A stretch of 64,000 bases of DNA from Blastococcus litoris. Lineage in GTDB: Bacteria; Actinomycetota; Actinomycetes; Mycobacteriales; Geodermatophilaceae. The DNA is taken from NCBI RefSeq assembly GCF_003075095.1, contig NZ_QCZF01000002.1, positions 124,001 to 188,000 on the forward strand, written 5' to 3'. Every line of letters starts with the position of its first letter. Positions within the stretch are counted from its first letter, which is position 1. Under the pieces are notes generated by a model. It had not been told where the DNA came from. It made no database searches and saw nothing but the letters and a program-made list of their open reading frames with translations. The position numbers and the translations under genes are program-made. Positions 34,318-43,222 of this stretch are shown one piece after another.

Positions 34318-35364
34318 CTAGATCGCACCGTCCTCGAGCGCGGCGCGTCCCAGCTCGACGCACGGGTCGATGCGCTCGGCGTAGCCGGAGGTGTCCTTGC
34401 CCGCCATCGCGCCGGCAGCCGACCGCGCGACGATGCCGGCGATGATCGCCGCGAACTTGAAGAAGGCGAACCCGACGTACCAGTTGAGGTCGGCGAGGTC
34501 GGCGCCGGTGCGCTGCGCGTAGCGCTCGGCCACCTCCGCGCGGGTGGGGAAGCCGGGCAGCGTCGTCACCGGGCTCATCGTGGAGGCGCGTTCCTCACCG
34601 GCCTGCGGCCAGTAGACGAACATCATCCCGATGTCGGTGAGCGGGTCGCCGAGGGTGGACATCTCCCAGTCCAGCACCGCCCGGATCCGGCCGGGCTGCT
34701 CCGGGTCGAGCAGGCAGTTGTCCAGCCGGTAGTCGCCGTGCACGATGCTCGACCGCTGCGTCGCCGGCACCGTCTCGGCCAGGCGCGCGGCCAGCGCGTC
34801 GAGGTTCGGCCGGTCGCGGTCGCGGGTGGCGTCCCACTGCTTCGTCCAGCGGCGCACCTGCCGGGCGGCGAAGCCCTCCGGCCGGCCGAACTCGCCGAGC
34901 CCCACGGCCGTGAAGTCGACCGAGTGCAGATCGGCCAGGACGTCGACGAGGTTCTCGCCCACGGCACGCCGCTGGGCCGGCTCGTCGGCGTAGCCCGGCG
35001 GGAACTCGCGGACGACGTGGATGCCGACGACCCGCTCCATCACGTAGAACGGCGCGCCCAGCACCGACTCGTCCGTGCACAGGTGCAGCGTGCGCGGGAC
35101 GGGGACGTCCGTGGGGCCGAGCGCGGAGATGACGCGGTGCTCGCGCGCCATGTCGTGCGCGGTCGCCAGCACGGCGCCCGTCGGGGGCCGCCGGAGGATC
35201 ACCGCGTCGTCGTCCGTGCCGTCCCGCGGCGTGACCACGTAGGTGAGGTTGGACATGCCCGCGGCGATGAGCTGCACGTCGACGGAGCGCCAGCGCTCGT
35301 CCCCGAGGACCGAGGCCAGGTACGGCCCGACGACGGCTGGATCAGCACCCACGGGAGTCGCCAC
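34318..35364 (-). CDS. Aminoglycoside-phosphotransferase-fold (APH) kinase family protein
   Basis: 348 aa. N-lobe with LIAAGMSNLTYVV and the ATP-binding VILRRPP strand; catalytic loop HGDYRLDNCLLD (Brenner-type HxDxxxxN); metal motif VLDWEMSTLGDPLTDIG. This subgroup (often beside acyl-CoA dehydrogenases) acts on acyl-CoA-related or alcohol substrates rather than antibiotics. GTG 35364 is preceded by TACCCT at 6 nt, favouring this start over a much longer frame that reaches 35721. Confidence 0.88.
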   Translation of the reverse strand: MATPVGADPAVVGPYLASVLGDERWRSVDVQLIAAGMSNLTYVVTPRDGTDDDAVILRRPPTGAVLATAHDMAREHRVISALGPTDVPVPRTLHLCTDESVLGAPFYVMERVVGIHVVREFPPGYADEPAQRRAVGENLVDVLADLHSVDFTAVGLGEFGRPEGFAARQVRRWTKQWDATRDRDRPNLDALAARLAETVPATQRSSIVHGDYRLDNCLLDPEQPGRIRAVLDWEMSTLGDPLTDIGMMFVYWPQAGEERASTMSPVTTLPGFPTRAEVAERYAQRTGADLADLNWYVGFAFFKFAAIIAGIVARSAAGAMAGKDTSGYAERIDPCVELGRAALEDGAI

Positions 35365-35713
35365 GGCGGCAGGGTAACCTCTGGCGCTCCGCGGCCCGGG
35401 GGCCCGCTCGGAACTCGTTTCCGCAGGCGGGCACAAACCGGGGCCGCGCCGCGTTGGGGGGCTGGCCGGACCTTCCCCACCCGTCTCCGGGCGGGCGGGG
35501 GAGGAGCGGCCCGGACGGATCCGGTCGCCCCCCGCACCGCGGGAGCCGGCGCCGGCCCTGTCCGGAGCACCACCGGCAACCGGCAGCCCAGAAGGGGGCT
35601 GCCGGACCACGACCCACCGGTCGCCACCGTGGCCGGCAGGGCGCCGGCGCACACCCCGCGCCGACGCCGGACGAGCGGGCCCGACACCCGCAGGAACACA
35701 GGAGGGGCACCCC
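35365..35713. other. 349-bp divergent intergenic region
   Basis: It separates the phosphotransferase and DUF4193 genes. It contains the -10-like box of the minus-strand gene at 35371-35376 and a 10-bp perfect hairpin (35580-35589 with 35596-35605, loop AGAAGG) about 110 bp upstream of the DUF4193 gene, possibly a leader structure. I see no gene. Confidence 0.5.
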
Positions 35714-36013
35714 ATGGCCACCGACTACGACGCCCCGCGCCGCAACGAGGCCGACGAGCTGGGCGAGGACTCCCTCGAGGAGCTCAAGGCTCGCCGGGCC
35801 GAGGCCCAGTCCGCCTCCGTCGACGTCGACGAGACCGACTTCAACGAGAACCTGGAGCTCCCGGGCGCCGACCTCTCCGGCGAGGAGCTCACCGTCCGCG
35901 TCCTGCCCAAGCAGGAGGACGAGTTCACCTGTTCGCGCTGCTTCCTCGTGCAGCACCGCAGCCGTCTCGCCTCGACGCGCGGCGACCAGCTGCTCTGCCG
36001 CGACTGCGCATAA
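35714..36013 (+). CDS. DUF4193 protein
   Basis: 99 aa acidic protein. MATDYDAPRRNE at the N terminus, a Glu-rich middle, and a C-terminal zinc-finger-like CSRCFLVQHRSRLA ... CRDC match DUF4193, a family conserved across actinobacteria and highly expressed in several. It may bind nucleic acid or RNA polymerase through the CxxC ... CxxC site (inference). CACAGGAGGGGCA supplies a strong ribosome-binding site. Confidence 0.92.
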   Translation: MATDYDAPRRNEADELGEDSLEELKARRAEAQSASVDVDETDFNENLELPGADLSGEELTVRVLPKQEDEFTCSRCFLVQHRSRLASTRGDQLLCRDCA

Positions 36014-36044
36014 GGAGCGCGCGAGCGCTGACGGGAGGGGCGCG

Positions 36045-36941
36045 ATGACCGAGCACGGTCCTCGGCTGGGTGCGGCGCGGGACGTCCCGCCGCCGCGCCC
36101 GGTGGCTCCTCCCGCGCCCGTCCCCGAGGAGACCGGGCTCATGCGCGCCGCCCGGGCCGTGGCCGACGCCGTGGCCGGTCTCGTGGGCGGCGCAGCACCC
36201 GCGGGGCAGTCCGACGACGAACCGCGCCGTTCGGCGACCGGTGGTCTGCGGGACGTGCTCGGTGCGGTCGCCGGTGCGGTGGGAGCCGCGTTCGGCCCCG
36301 GCCCGGACGCGCCTCCGCCCGGCCCCGAGGCGCCGGCCGGCGAGCGCACCCCGGGAGCGCTGCTGGGCGACCTGCTCTCCGCGGCGGCCCCGCGGCTGCC
36401 GATCCGCGACGCCGCCCGGCTGCGGGCCGCGCACCCGGGCGCCTCCGACGCCGAGATCGCCGACGCCCTGGTCGCCCGGGCCGCGCGGGTGACGTCGACC
36501 ATCGGCGCCGCCACCGGTGGCCTCGCCGCGACGCAGTGGCTGGCGCCGGCCTCGCTGCTGGCGCTGCCGCTCGAACTCGGCGCGGAGACCGTGCTCGTCG
36601 CGGGGGTCGAGGTCGTGCTGATCGGCGAGCTGCACGAGCTGCTGGGCCGCCGCGCCCCCGGTGACGCGCGCGCCCGCGCCACGGCCTACCTGGCCGCGTG
36701 GTCGGCGCAGCGCCCGGTCGACGCCTCCGGGCCCGCCGGCCTCGGGTCCCTGCTCGGCGGCACCGGGGTGCGTGCGCTGCAGCGGACGATCACCCGCCGG
36801 CTGGCCCGTTCCGTCCCCGCCGCCGCACCCTTCCTCGTCGGCGCCGCCCTGGCCGGGCGGGGCAACCGCCGGGCGACCGAGAAGCTGGCGGAACGGATCC
36901 TCGGGGACCTGCGGGCCGGTCGGCCGCTGGGGTCCGCCTGA
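36045..36941 (+). CDS. Unknown 298-aa Ala/Pro-rich protein
   Basis: Not recognised. The first 110 residues are Pro/Ala-rich with an amphipathic VADAVAGLVGG stretch. Residues about 115-250 form a helical region with a hydrophobic pair around TSTIGAATGGLAATQWLAPASLLALPLELGAETVLVAGVEVVLIGELHELLG, suggesting membrane association or a glycine-zipper hairpin as in EcsC-like proteins. The tail is basic. It occupies the position of the DUF3093 gene in mycobacteria, between DUF4193 and dut, but does not resemble DUF3093. Separated from the DUF4193 stop by 31 bp with a GGGAGGGG ribosome-binding site, so likely co-transcribed. Confidence 0.6.
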   Translation: MTEHGPRLGAARDVPPPRPVAPPAPVPEETGLMRAARAVADAVAGLVGGAAPAGQSDDEPRRSATGGLRDVLGAVAGAVGAAFGPGPDAPPPGPEAPAGERTPGALLGDLLSAAAPRLPIRDAARLRAAHPGASDAEIADALVARAARVTSTIGAATGGLAATQWLAPASLLALPLELGAETVLVAGVEVVLIGELHELLGRRAPGDARARATAYLAAWSAQRPVDASGPAGLGSLLGGTGVRALQRTITRRLARSVPAAAPFLVGAALAGRGNRRATEKLAERILGDLRAGRPLGSA

Positions 36942-36959
36942 CCCTCATAGGATCCCCAG

Positions 36960-37463
36960 GTGCCCGACTACCCCCCGACGCTCGACGTCCCGGTCCGGCT
37001 GACGTCGCCCGAGGACGTCGCGCCGAGCTACGCGCTCCCCGGTGACGCCGGCGCGGACCTCTCCGCGGCGGAGGACGTCGAGCTGGCCCCGTTCGAGCGG
37101 GCGCTGGTCGGAACCGGGGTGGCCGTCGCCATCCCCGAGGGGTACGCCGGCTTCGTCCACCCGCGCTCGGGCCTGGCGCACCGGCACGGCCTGAGCATGG
37201 TGAACGCCCCGGGCACGATCGACGCGGGCTACCGCGGCGAGATCAAGGTCAACCTCGTGAACCTCGACCCGACGACGCCGATCAGCCTGCGTCGCGGGGA
37301 CCGGATCGCCCAGCTGGTGGTCCAGCCCGTCGTGCAGGCCCGGTTCGTGCCGGTCGAGGAGCTGCCGGCCAGTGAACGGGGCAGCGGCGGGCACGGATCG
37401 ACCGGCGGCCACGCGGCCGCGGTGGGCGACGGAGCCGCGACGGCTCGGGAAGGTCAGGGCTGA
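36960..37463 (+). CDS. dut: dUTP diphosphatase
   Basis: 167 aa. Motifs 1 ([10 protein letters not shown]), 2 ([11 protein letters not shown]), 3 ([11 protein letters not shown]) and 4 ([10 protein letters not shown]) of trimeric dUTPases are intact; motif 5 is the C-terminal [11 protein letters not shown]. It hydrolyses dUTP to dUMP, limiting uracil in DNA and feeding dTMP synthesis. A 20-residue Ala-rich tail extends beyond motif 5. GTG 36960 lies 6 nt after TAGGAT. Confidence 0.95.
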   Translation: MPDYPPTLDVPVRLTSPEDVAPSYALPGDAGADLSAAEDVELAPFERALVGTGVAVAIPEGYAGFVHPRSGLAHRHGLSMVNAPGTIDAGYRGEIKVNLVNLDPTTPISLRRGDRIAQLVVQPVVQARFVPVEELPASERGSGGHGSTGGHAAAVGDGAATAREGQG

Positions 37464-37464
37464 G

Positions 37465-38229
37465 ATGCCGTTCGGACGTCGGCGGAACCGGATCGAGCGC
37501 AGCCTGCGCGAGCGGGGGGTGCCCCCGGAGCCGCAGCACCGCGAGCGCGAGGTCGAGGAGACGACCGGCCCCTGGGACTCGGCGGACGCGCCGGAGGACG
37601 GCGTGCAGCGCATCGACCTCGGCTCCATCCGCCTGCCGGGGCTGCCGGGCACCGACCTGCGGGTCGAGCTGAGCCCGCAGCAGAAGGTCGTCGGCGCCAC
37701 GCTCCGCTACGGCGACTCGCTGCTGCAGGTCGCCGCCTTCGCCGCACCCCGGGCCGACGGCATCTGGGACAGCGTCCGGGCGGACCTGAGGACCAGCGCC
37801 TCCGGCCAGGGCGGCTCCCTGCACGAGGTGGAGGGCCCGTTCGGCACCGAGCTCGCCGGCACCGTCCTCGCGCCCGCGCCGCAGCAGGCGGGCCAGGCCG
37901 CGGCGGCCCAGCCGGTGCGCCGCGCGGCACGGTTCCTCGGCGTGGACGGTCCCCGCTGGTTCCTGCGCGGGATGATGACCGGCCCGGCCGCCGAGGACCC
38001 GGAGCAGGCGGCGGTGCTCGAGAACGCCTTCCGCGGGATCGTCGTCGTCCGCGGGGTGGAACCGATGCCGGTCCGCGAGCAGCTCCCCCTGGCCCTGCCG
38101 CCGCAGATGGCCGCACAGCTGGCGCGCCAGCAGGAGGCGGCCGCACGCGCAGCCGGGTCGCCGCCGGCCACCCCGCAGCCGCCGGCCGCCCCGCAGCCGC
38201 CGGCCGCCCCGCAGCCGCCGGCCGGCTGA
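37465..38229 (+). CDS. DUF3710 protein
   Basis: 254 aa. The core (about 30-215) has GPWDSADAPEDGVQRIDLGSIRLPG, strands around VELSPQQKVVGATL and a WFLRGMMTGPAA motif, typical of DUF3710 found beside dut in actinobacteria; function unknown. The N terminus is Arg-rich. The C terminus ends in three copies of PQPPAA/PQPPAG encoded by 18-bp tandem repeats. It starts 1 bp after the dut stop, indicating an operon. Confidence 0.88.
   Translation: MPFGRRRNRIERSLRERGVPPEPQHREREVEETTGPWDSADAPEDGVQRIDLGSIRLPGLPGTDLRVELSPQQKVVGATLRYGDSLLQVAAFAAPRADGIWDSVRADLRTSASGQGGSLHEVEGPFGTELAGTVLAPAPQQAGQAAAAQPVRRAARFLGVDGPRWFLRGMMTGPAAEDPEQAAVLENAFRGIVVVRGVEPMPVREQLPLALPPQMAAQLARQQEAAARAAGSPPATPQPPAAPQPPAAPQPPAG
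38173..38226 (+). repeat. Three tandem 18-bp repeats in the DUF3710 gene
   Basis: The unit encodes Pro-Gln-Pro-Pro-Ala-Ala; units at 38173-38190, 38191-38208 and 38209-38226, the last with one base changed. A likely slippage site that varies the length of a flexible tail. Confidence 0.85.
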
Positions 38230-38381
38230 GTCCGACCCGGGGGAGCGGGGCGCCGGTCCGTCGTCCGCCCCCGGCGGCGTGCTGCGCCGTACGCTTGACC
38301 CGGTGGCCGGTCCGCCCGGCCGCCCCAGGAGTTCCAGCCCGTCGGCACCCCGCCGACTGGCCCCGACGAGGAGTGGACGCC

Positions 38382-38759
38382 GTGACCGAGACCCGATCGC
38401 CGAGCTGGCTGTCGCGGACGCTGCAGCGGCTCACGGCCGACGACCAGGCCATCGATGCGGAGGAGCTGCGCGCCGAGTCGGCCAGCGCCGGCTGCGAGCC
38501 GCTCGTGTCCTGCCGCAAGGGCGCGGTGGTCACCGTGACCGGCCGGCTCAAGTCCGTCGTCTACACCCCGCGCGAGACCGTTCCCACCCTCGAGGCCGAG
38601 CTCTTCGACGGTTCCGGCTCCGTGACGCTGGTCTGGCTGGGTCGCCGGCGCATCCCCGGCATCGAACCCGGCCGCACGCTGACCGCCCGCGGCCGGTTCG
38701 CCGCCTTCGACGGCAAGCGGGTCATCTACAACCCCTGGTACGAGCTCGGCGCCGGCTGA
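38382..38759 (+). CDS. OB-fold nucleic-acid-binding domain protein
   Basis: 125 aa. A helical start (PSWLSRTLQRLTADDQAIDAEELR) precedes a five-strand OB fold (VVTVTGRLKSVVYTP, LEAELFDGSGSVTLVWLG, TARGRFAAFDGKRVIYNPWYEL) similar to the RecG/aaRS anticodon-binding OB type. It likely binds single-stranded nucleic acid; mycobacterial equivalents sit at the same place. GTG 38382 is preceded by GAGGAGT. A Cys pair at about residue 40-47 could be regulatory. Confidence 0.88.
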   Translation: MTETRSPSWLSRTLQRLTADDQAIDAEELRAESASAGCEPLVSCRKGAVVTVTGRLKSVVYTPRETVPTLEAELFDGSGSVTLVWLGRRRIPGIEPGRTLTARGRFAAFDGKRVIYNPWYELGAG

Positions 38760-38826
38760 TCGCCCCGCCGACGTGGAGGACGCGCGGGGCGACACCCCGG
38801 GAACCGAACGACCGGGGGAGACGGCG

Positions 38827-39669
38827 ATGAGCGCACCGGAGGACCACGCCGAGCGGCCCGCGGCACCAGGACCGGCCGCGGAGCGCGAGCCCGAGCCGGG
38901 GCTCGCGTTCGACCGCCACCTGGTGCTCGAGCAGCTGGGCGGCTGGCGCGGGATGGTCGACGCCACCCTGCCGACGATCGCCTTCATCGTGGCCAACTCC
39001 CTCGACGGCCTGCGCACCGGCATCTGGGCCGCGCTGGGCGCGGCCGTGCTGGTGTTCCTCCTCCGGCTGGTGCGGCGGGAGACCGTGCAGCAGGCGATCA
39101 GCGGGCTGTTCGCGGTGGGCATCGCCGTCGCCATCGCCGCCTTCACGGGGCAGGCGCGCGACTTCTACGTCCCGGGCATCATCCGCAACGCGGGGCTGGC
39201 GGTCGTCCTGCTCGGCTCCGTGGCGCTGCGCCGCCCGCTGGTGGGCGTGATCGCCGAGTTCCTGGCGCCCAGCCACCTCGGGTCCATGGCCGCGCACCGG
39301 CACTCGCTCCCGGGCATGCGCGGGCGCGTGGACCGGGCCCGGTCGGTGCTGAGCCCGGGGGTGCGCGACCCCGAGACCGGGCGGGCCAAGCCCGATCCGG
39401 AGCCGGAGCTGCACTGGCGGGAGGACCCGCGACTGCTGCGCGCCTACGGCTGGCTGACCGTGCTGTGGGGCGGGGTGTTCCTGGTCCGCGCCGCGGTCCA
39501 GGGCTACCTCTACCTGGGCAGCGAGAACAGCAACGCCACCGATCTCGGCGTCGTCTCGCTGCTGCTGGGGCTGCCGGTGACCGCCGTCGAGGTCGTGGTC
39601 ACGCTGTGGGTCGTGTCGCGGCTGCACCGCCACCGGGTGGAGAACGCCGCGCCGCCCGCCGGCGCCTAG
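38827..39669 (+). CDS. DUF3159 integral membrane protein
   Basis: 280 aa with about five to six helices. Family motifs GGWRGMVDATLPTIAFIVANSL, ISGLFAVGIAVAIAAFTGQARDFYVPGII and WLTVLWGGVFLVRAAVQ are present. DUF3159 members resemble the septation/intracellular YciB-like fold, but function is unknown. The stop TAG shares the palindrome CTAG with the stop of convergent ceoC. Confidence 0.9.
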   Translation: MSAPEDHAERPAAPGPAAEREPEPGLAFDRHLVLEQLGGWRGMVDATLPTIAFIVANSLDGLRTGIWAALGAAVLVFLLRLVRRETVQQAISGLFAVGIAVAIAAFTGQARDFYVPGIIRNAGLAVVLLGSVALRRPLVGVIAEFLAPSHLGSMAAHRHSLPGMRGRVDRARSVLSPGVRDPETGRAKPDPEPELHWREDPRLLRAYGWLTVLWGGVFLVRAAVQGYLYLGSENSNATDLGVVSLLLGLPVTAVEVVVTLWVVSRLHRHRVENAAPPAGA

Positions 39670-40343
39670 ACCGGGCCGGCGGACCCGTCCGGCGCGAGCA
39701 CCGTCTTCAGCTGCTCCTCCACGTCGGCGTGCGTGACGAACAGCAGCTCGTCGCCGGCCTCGAGGGGCTCGTCGGGGGTCGGGGTGATGACCCGCTCCCC
39801 CCGCAGGATCGCGGTCAGCACCGTCTCGCGGGGGAGCGGCACCTCGCGCAGCGGCTTGCCGACCCACGGGGTGTCCTCGGCCAGGGTGATCTCGACCAGG
39901 TTGGCCGCGCCCTTGCGGAAGCTCATCAGCCGGACGACGTCGCCGACGGTCACCGCCTCCTCGACCAGGGCGGCGAGGACGCGCGGGGTGGAGACGGCGA
40001 CGTCGACGCCCCACGCCTCGGTGTAGAGCCACTCGTTGCGCGGGTCCTTGACGCGGGCGACCACCCGGTTGACCGCGAACTCGGTCTTGGCCAGCAGGGA
40101 GACGACCAGGTTCGCCTTGTCGTCACCGGTGGCCGCGACGACGACGTCGCAGGTCGCCAGCTGGGCCTCCTCCAGCGAGGTGACCTCGCAGGCGTCGGCC
40201 TGCACCCACTCGGCGCCGGGCACGGAGCGGGTACGGACCTTGCGCGGGTCCTTCTCGATGAGCATCACGGTGTGGCCGTTGCCGAGGAGCTCCCCGGCGA
40301 TCGACCGCCCGACCGCGCCGGCTCCGACGATCGCGACGCGCAT
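39666..40343 (-). CDS. ceoC: TrkA-family RCK protein (CeoC-like)
   Basis: 225 aa. RCK-N Rossmann domain with the NAD(H) loop VAIVGAGAVGRSIAGELL (4-21) and an acidic residue ending strand 2 (IEKDP), then an RCK-C domain (about 140-215, GDELLFVTHADVEEQL). Such proteins gate potassium channels or transporters in response to nucleotide. ATG 40343 overlaps the last base of ceoB's stop (TGATG). No TrkH/KtrB subunit is adjacent, but an APC transporter lies upstream of the pair. Confidence 0.92.
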   Translation of the reverse strand: MRVAIVGAGAVGRSIAGELLGNGHTVMLIEKDPRKVRTRSVPGAEWVQADACEVTSLEEAQLATCDVVVAATGDDKANLVVSLLAKTEFAVNRVVARVKDPRNEWLYTEAWGVDVAVSTPRVLAALVEEAVTVGDVVRLMSFRKGAANLVEITLAEDTPWVGKPLREVPLPRETVLTAILRGERVITPTPDEPLEAGDELLFVTHADVEEQLKTVLAPDGSAGPV

Positions 40344-41011
40344 CAGTGCCCGCCTCCCTGGGGAGCGTTCTCCACGACCTCGTGCACGCGGGTGGTGATG
40401 TCGTCGGTGACCGCCACGACGAGCTGGTCGCCGTCCTGCAGCACCGTGCCGGCCGTGGGCAGCTGGGCCTCGCCGAAGCGGACCAGCCAGGCCGCGCGGG
40501 CACCGGAGGCGAGCTCCAGCTCGGCGAGCTTCCGGCCGACCCAGCCCTCGGTCACGGTGATCCGCATCAGCAGGACCTTCCCGGTGGGCTCGCGCCAGAG
40601 CTCGCTGACCTTCACCGACAGCAGCTCGCGGAGCAGCCGGTTCACCGTCCACGGGACCGTCGCGACGCTGGGGATGCCCATGCGCTCGTAGACCTCGGCC
40701 CGCTTGGAGTCGTAGATGCGGGCGACGACGTGCTGGACGCCGAAGGTCTCGCGGGCCACCCGCGCGCTGATGATGTTGGAGTTGTCGCCGCTGCTCACCG
40801 CGGCGAAGGCGCCGGCCGAGTCGACGCCGGCGTCCAGGAGCGTCTGCCGGTCGAACCCCAGCCCGGTCACCTGCCGGCCGGCGAAGTCGGGACCCAGGCG
40901 GCGGAAGGCCTCGGGGTCCTGGTCGATGACGGCGACGCTGTGGCCGACCTCCTCGAGGCGGCGGGCGATGGCGGAGCCGACGCGTCCGCAGCCCATCACG
41001 ACCACGTGCAC
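40343..41011 (-). CDS. ceoB: TrkA-family RCK protein (CeoB-like)
   Basis: 222 aa, paralogous to ceoC: RCK-N with VMGCGRVGSAIARRLEEVGH and IDQDP at the end of strand 2, central segments (NSNIISARVARETFGV, YDSKRAEVYERMGI), then RCK-C (about 135-215). The two probably form a hetero-octameric gating ring. GTG 41011. Divergent from the APC-type transporter gene by about 170 bp, which would hold both promoters. Confidence 0.92.
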   Translation of the reverse strand: MHVVVMGCGRVGSAIARRLEEVGHSVAVIDQDPEAFRRLGPDFAGRQVTGLGFDRQTLLDAGVDSAGAFAAVSSGDNSNIISARVARETFGVQHVVARIYDSKRAEVYERMGIPSVATVPWTVNRLLRELLSVKVSELWREPTGKVLLMRITVTEGWVGRKLAELELASGARAAWLVRFGEAQLPTAGTVLQDGDQLVVAVTDDITTRVHEVVENAPQGGGH

Positions 41012-41182
41012 GAAGTACTCCCGCGATGCTCGCCGCGCCGGCGCCGACCGCCGTGCGTACCGGGCGCGAAGCTACACCCGGGACGACGCGCGGCGAGGCT
41101 GTGACGGGCGACATCACACTCAGGGGCGGGGCGCGCCCGCCCGCGACGGCGCGCGGCCCCTGTGCTCCGTACCATCGCCGCC

Positions 41183-43222
41183 GTGCCACGCCTGTCCGAC
41201 CTCGGACACCTCCCGAAACGGCTCGTCCTCGGACGAGCCGTGCGCAGCGACCGCCTCGGCGAGTCCCTGCTGCCCAAGCGCTACGCGCTGCCCATCTTCG
41301 CCAGCGACCCGCTCTCCTCGGTGGCCTACGCCACCCAGGAAATCCTGATCGTCCTGACCCTGGCCGGGACGGCGTTCCTGTACCTGGCGCCGTGGCTGGC
41401 GGTCGGCGTGGTGCTGCTGCTGGTCACCGTCGTGCTCAGCTACCGCCAGGTCGTGCGCGCCTATCCCTCGGGGGGCGGTGACTACGAGGTCGCGATGAAG
41501 AACCACGGGCAGTTCGCCGCCCTGGTCGTGGCCAGCGCGCTGCTGGTGGACTACGTGCTGACCGTGGCGGTGTCCGTCTCGGCCGGCACGGACAACATCA
41601 TCTCGGCCTTCCCCTCGCTGAACGAGCACCGCGTCGCGATCGCGATCGGCCTGGTGGCGCTCCTCGCCGCCGCCAACCTGCGCGGCGTCCGCGAGTCGGG
41701 CAAGGCGTTCGCGGTCCCGACCTACCTGTTCATCAGCGGCATCGCGGTGATGATCGTGACCGGGCTGATCCGGTGGTTCTTCACCGACGACGGGCTGGTG
41801 GCCGAGACCGCCCGGTACACCGTCGAGGCGGAGCCCGCGTACCAGCAGCTGGGCGGCCTGGCCCTGCTGTTCTTCGCCCTCCGAGCCTTCGCGTCGGGGT
41901 GCACCGCGCTGACCGGCGTCGAGGCCATCGCCAACGGCGTCCCGGCCTTCCGGCCACCGAAGAGCAAGAACGCGGCGACCACGCTGGCGCTGATGGGCGG
42001 GATCGCCGCCACCATGTTCGCCGGCGTCACGGCGCTGGCCCTGCTGTCGGACGTGAAGTACGTCGAGCACCCGTGCGATCTCGAGGGCTTCGCGAACTGC
42101 GAGACCGAACCGCAGCGGACGGTCATCGCGCAGATCGCCGCCGCCGCGTTCGGGGGGGACGGCTCCGCCGGCTTCTACTTCATCCAGGCCGCGACCGCCC
42201 TGGTGCTCATCCTGGCGGCGAACACCGCCTTCAACGGCTTCCCGCTGCTCGGCTCGGTGCTGGCGCAGGACCGGTTCCTGCCGCGGCAGCTGCACACCCG
42301 CGGCGACAAGCTGGTGTTCAGCAACGGGATCCTGCTGCTGGCCGGCTTCGCCGGGCTGCTCATCGTGGCCTTCGACGCCGACGTTACCCGGCTCATCCAG
42401 CTCTACATCATCGGCGTCTTCACCAGCTTCACGATCGGCCAGTGGGGCATGGTCCGGCACTGGAACCGCGAGATGCGCCTCGAGGACGACCCGGCCGCCC
42501 GCCGTCGGATGCGGCGCTCGCAGATCATCAACACCGTCGGCGGCAGCCTGACCACTGTCGTGCTCGTGATCATCGTGATCACCAAGTTCACGCACGGCGC
42601 CTACCTGGTCATCGTGTCGATGCCGATCCTCTTCCTGCTGATGAAGTCGATCAACCGGCACTACTCGCACGTCGCGGACCAGCTCGTCCCGGACGCCGAC
42701 GCGCGCATGCTGCCCAGCAAGGTGCACGCCGTCGTCCTGGTGTCGAAGGTGCACAAGCCGACCCTGCGGGCGCTCGCCTTCGCCCGCGCCACCCGGCCGG
42801 ACGCGCTCACCGCCCTGACCGTCAACGTGGACGAGTCCGACACCCGTCAGCTGCAGGCCGACTGGGAGCGCTACGACATCCCCGTCCCGCTGACCGTCGT
42901 CGAGTCGCCCTACCGGGAGATCACCCGGCCGATCGTCGACTTCGTGAAGGGCATCCGCCGGGACAGCCCCCGCGAGCTGGTGGTGGTCTTCGTGCCCCAG
43001 TACGTCGTCGGCCACTGGTGGGAGAACGTCCTGCACAACCAGAGCGCGCTGCGGCTGCGGGCCCGGCTGCAGTTCCAGCCCGGGGTGATGATCACGACCG
43101 TCCCCTGGCAGCTGGAGAGCTCGCTCGGCCGGGAGGACGGCGAGGCGAACGGGCGAGGTCCGGTCCCCGGGGACCTCCGCCGAGGGCTCACCGAGCCGAC
43201 CGACGCCACTCCCTATGGCTGA
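41183..43222 (+). CDS. APC-superfamily transporter, KimA-like
   Basis: 679 aa. Twelve or so membrane helices (about 45-470) with the signature LPIFASDPLSSVAYATQEIL near the N terminus, AYPSGGGDYEVA, and a large cytosolic C-terminal domain (about 480-660) with VHAVVLVSKVHKPTLRAL and HWWENVLHNQSALRLR. That combination resembles the KimA (YdaO) proton-coupled potassium importer of Bacillus more than amino-acid permeases. Two RCK proteins encoded next door support potassium. GTG 41183 is preferred because TACCAT is 7 nt upstream; GTG 41162 adds seven residues. Often annotated only as amino acid permease, so the substrate is an inference. Confidence 0.85.
   Translation: MPRLSDLGHLPKRLVLGRAVRSDRLGESLLPKRYALPIFASDPLSSVAYATQEILIVLTLAGTAFLYLAPWLAVGVVLLLVTVVLSYRQVVRAYPSGGGDYEVAMKNHGQFAALVVASALLVDYVLTVAVSVSAGTDNIISAFPSLNEHRVAIAIGLVALLAAANLRGVRESGKAFAVPTYLFISGIAVMIVTGLIRWFFTDDGLVAETARYTVEAEPAYQQLGGLALLFFALRAFASGCTALTGVEAIANGVPAFRPPKSKNAATTLALMGGIAATMFAGVTALALLSDVKYVEHPCDLEGFANCETEPQRTVIAQIAAAAFGGDGSAGFYFIQAATALVLILAANTAFNGFPLLGSVLAQDRFLPRQLHTRGDKLVFSNGILLLAGFAGLLIVAFDADVTRLIQLYIIGVFTSFTIGQWGMVRHWNREMRLEDDPAARRRMRRSQIINTVGGSLTTVVLVIIVITKFTHGAYLVIVSMPILFLLMKSINRHYSHVADQLVPDADARMLPSKVHAVVLVSKVHKPTLRALAFARATRPDALTALTVNVDESDTRQLQADWERYDIPVPLTVVESPYREITRPIVDFVKGIRRDSPRELVVVFVPQYVVGHWWENVLHNQSALRLRARLQFQPGVMITTVPWQLESSLGREDGEANGRGPVPGDLRRGLTEPTDATPYG

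Noticed and set aside
38173-38226. CRISPR-like repeat
   Set aside because: In-frame tandem 18-bp coding repeat without spacers.
41183-43222. Ordinary amino-acid permease
   Set aside because: Not fully excluded, but the large C-terminal domain, N-terminal signature and the RCK neighbours fit KimA-type potassium import better.
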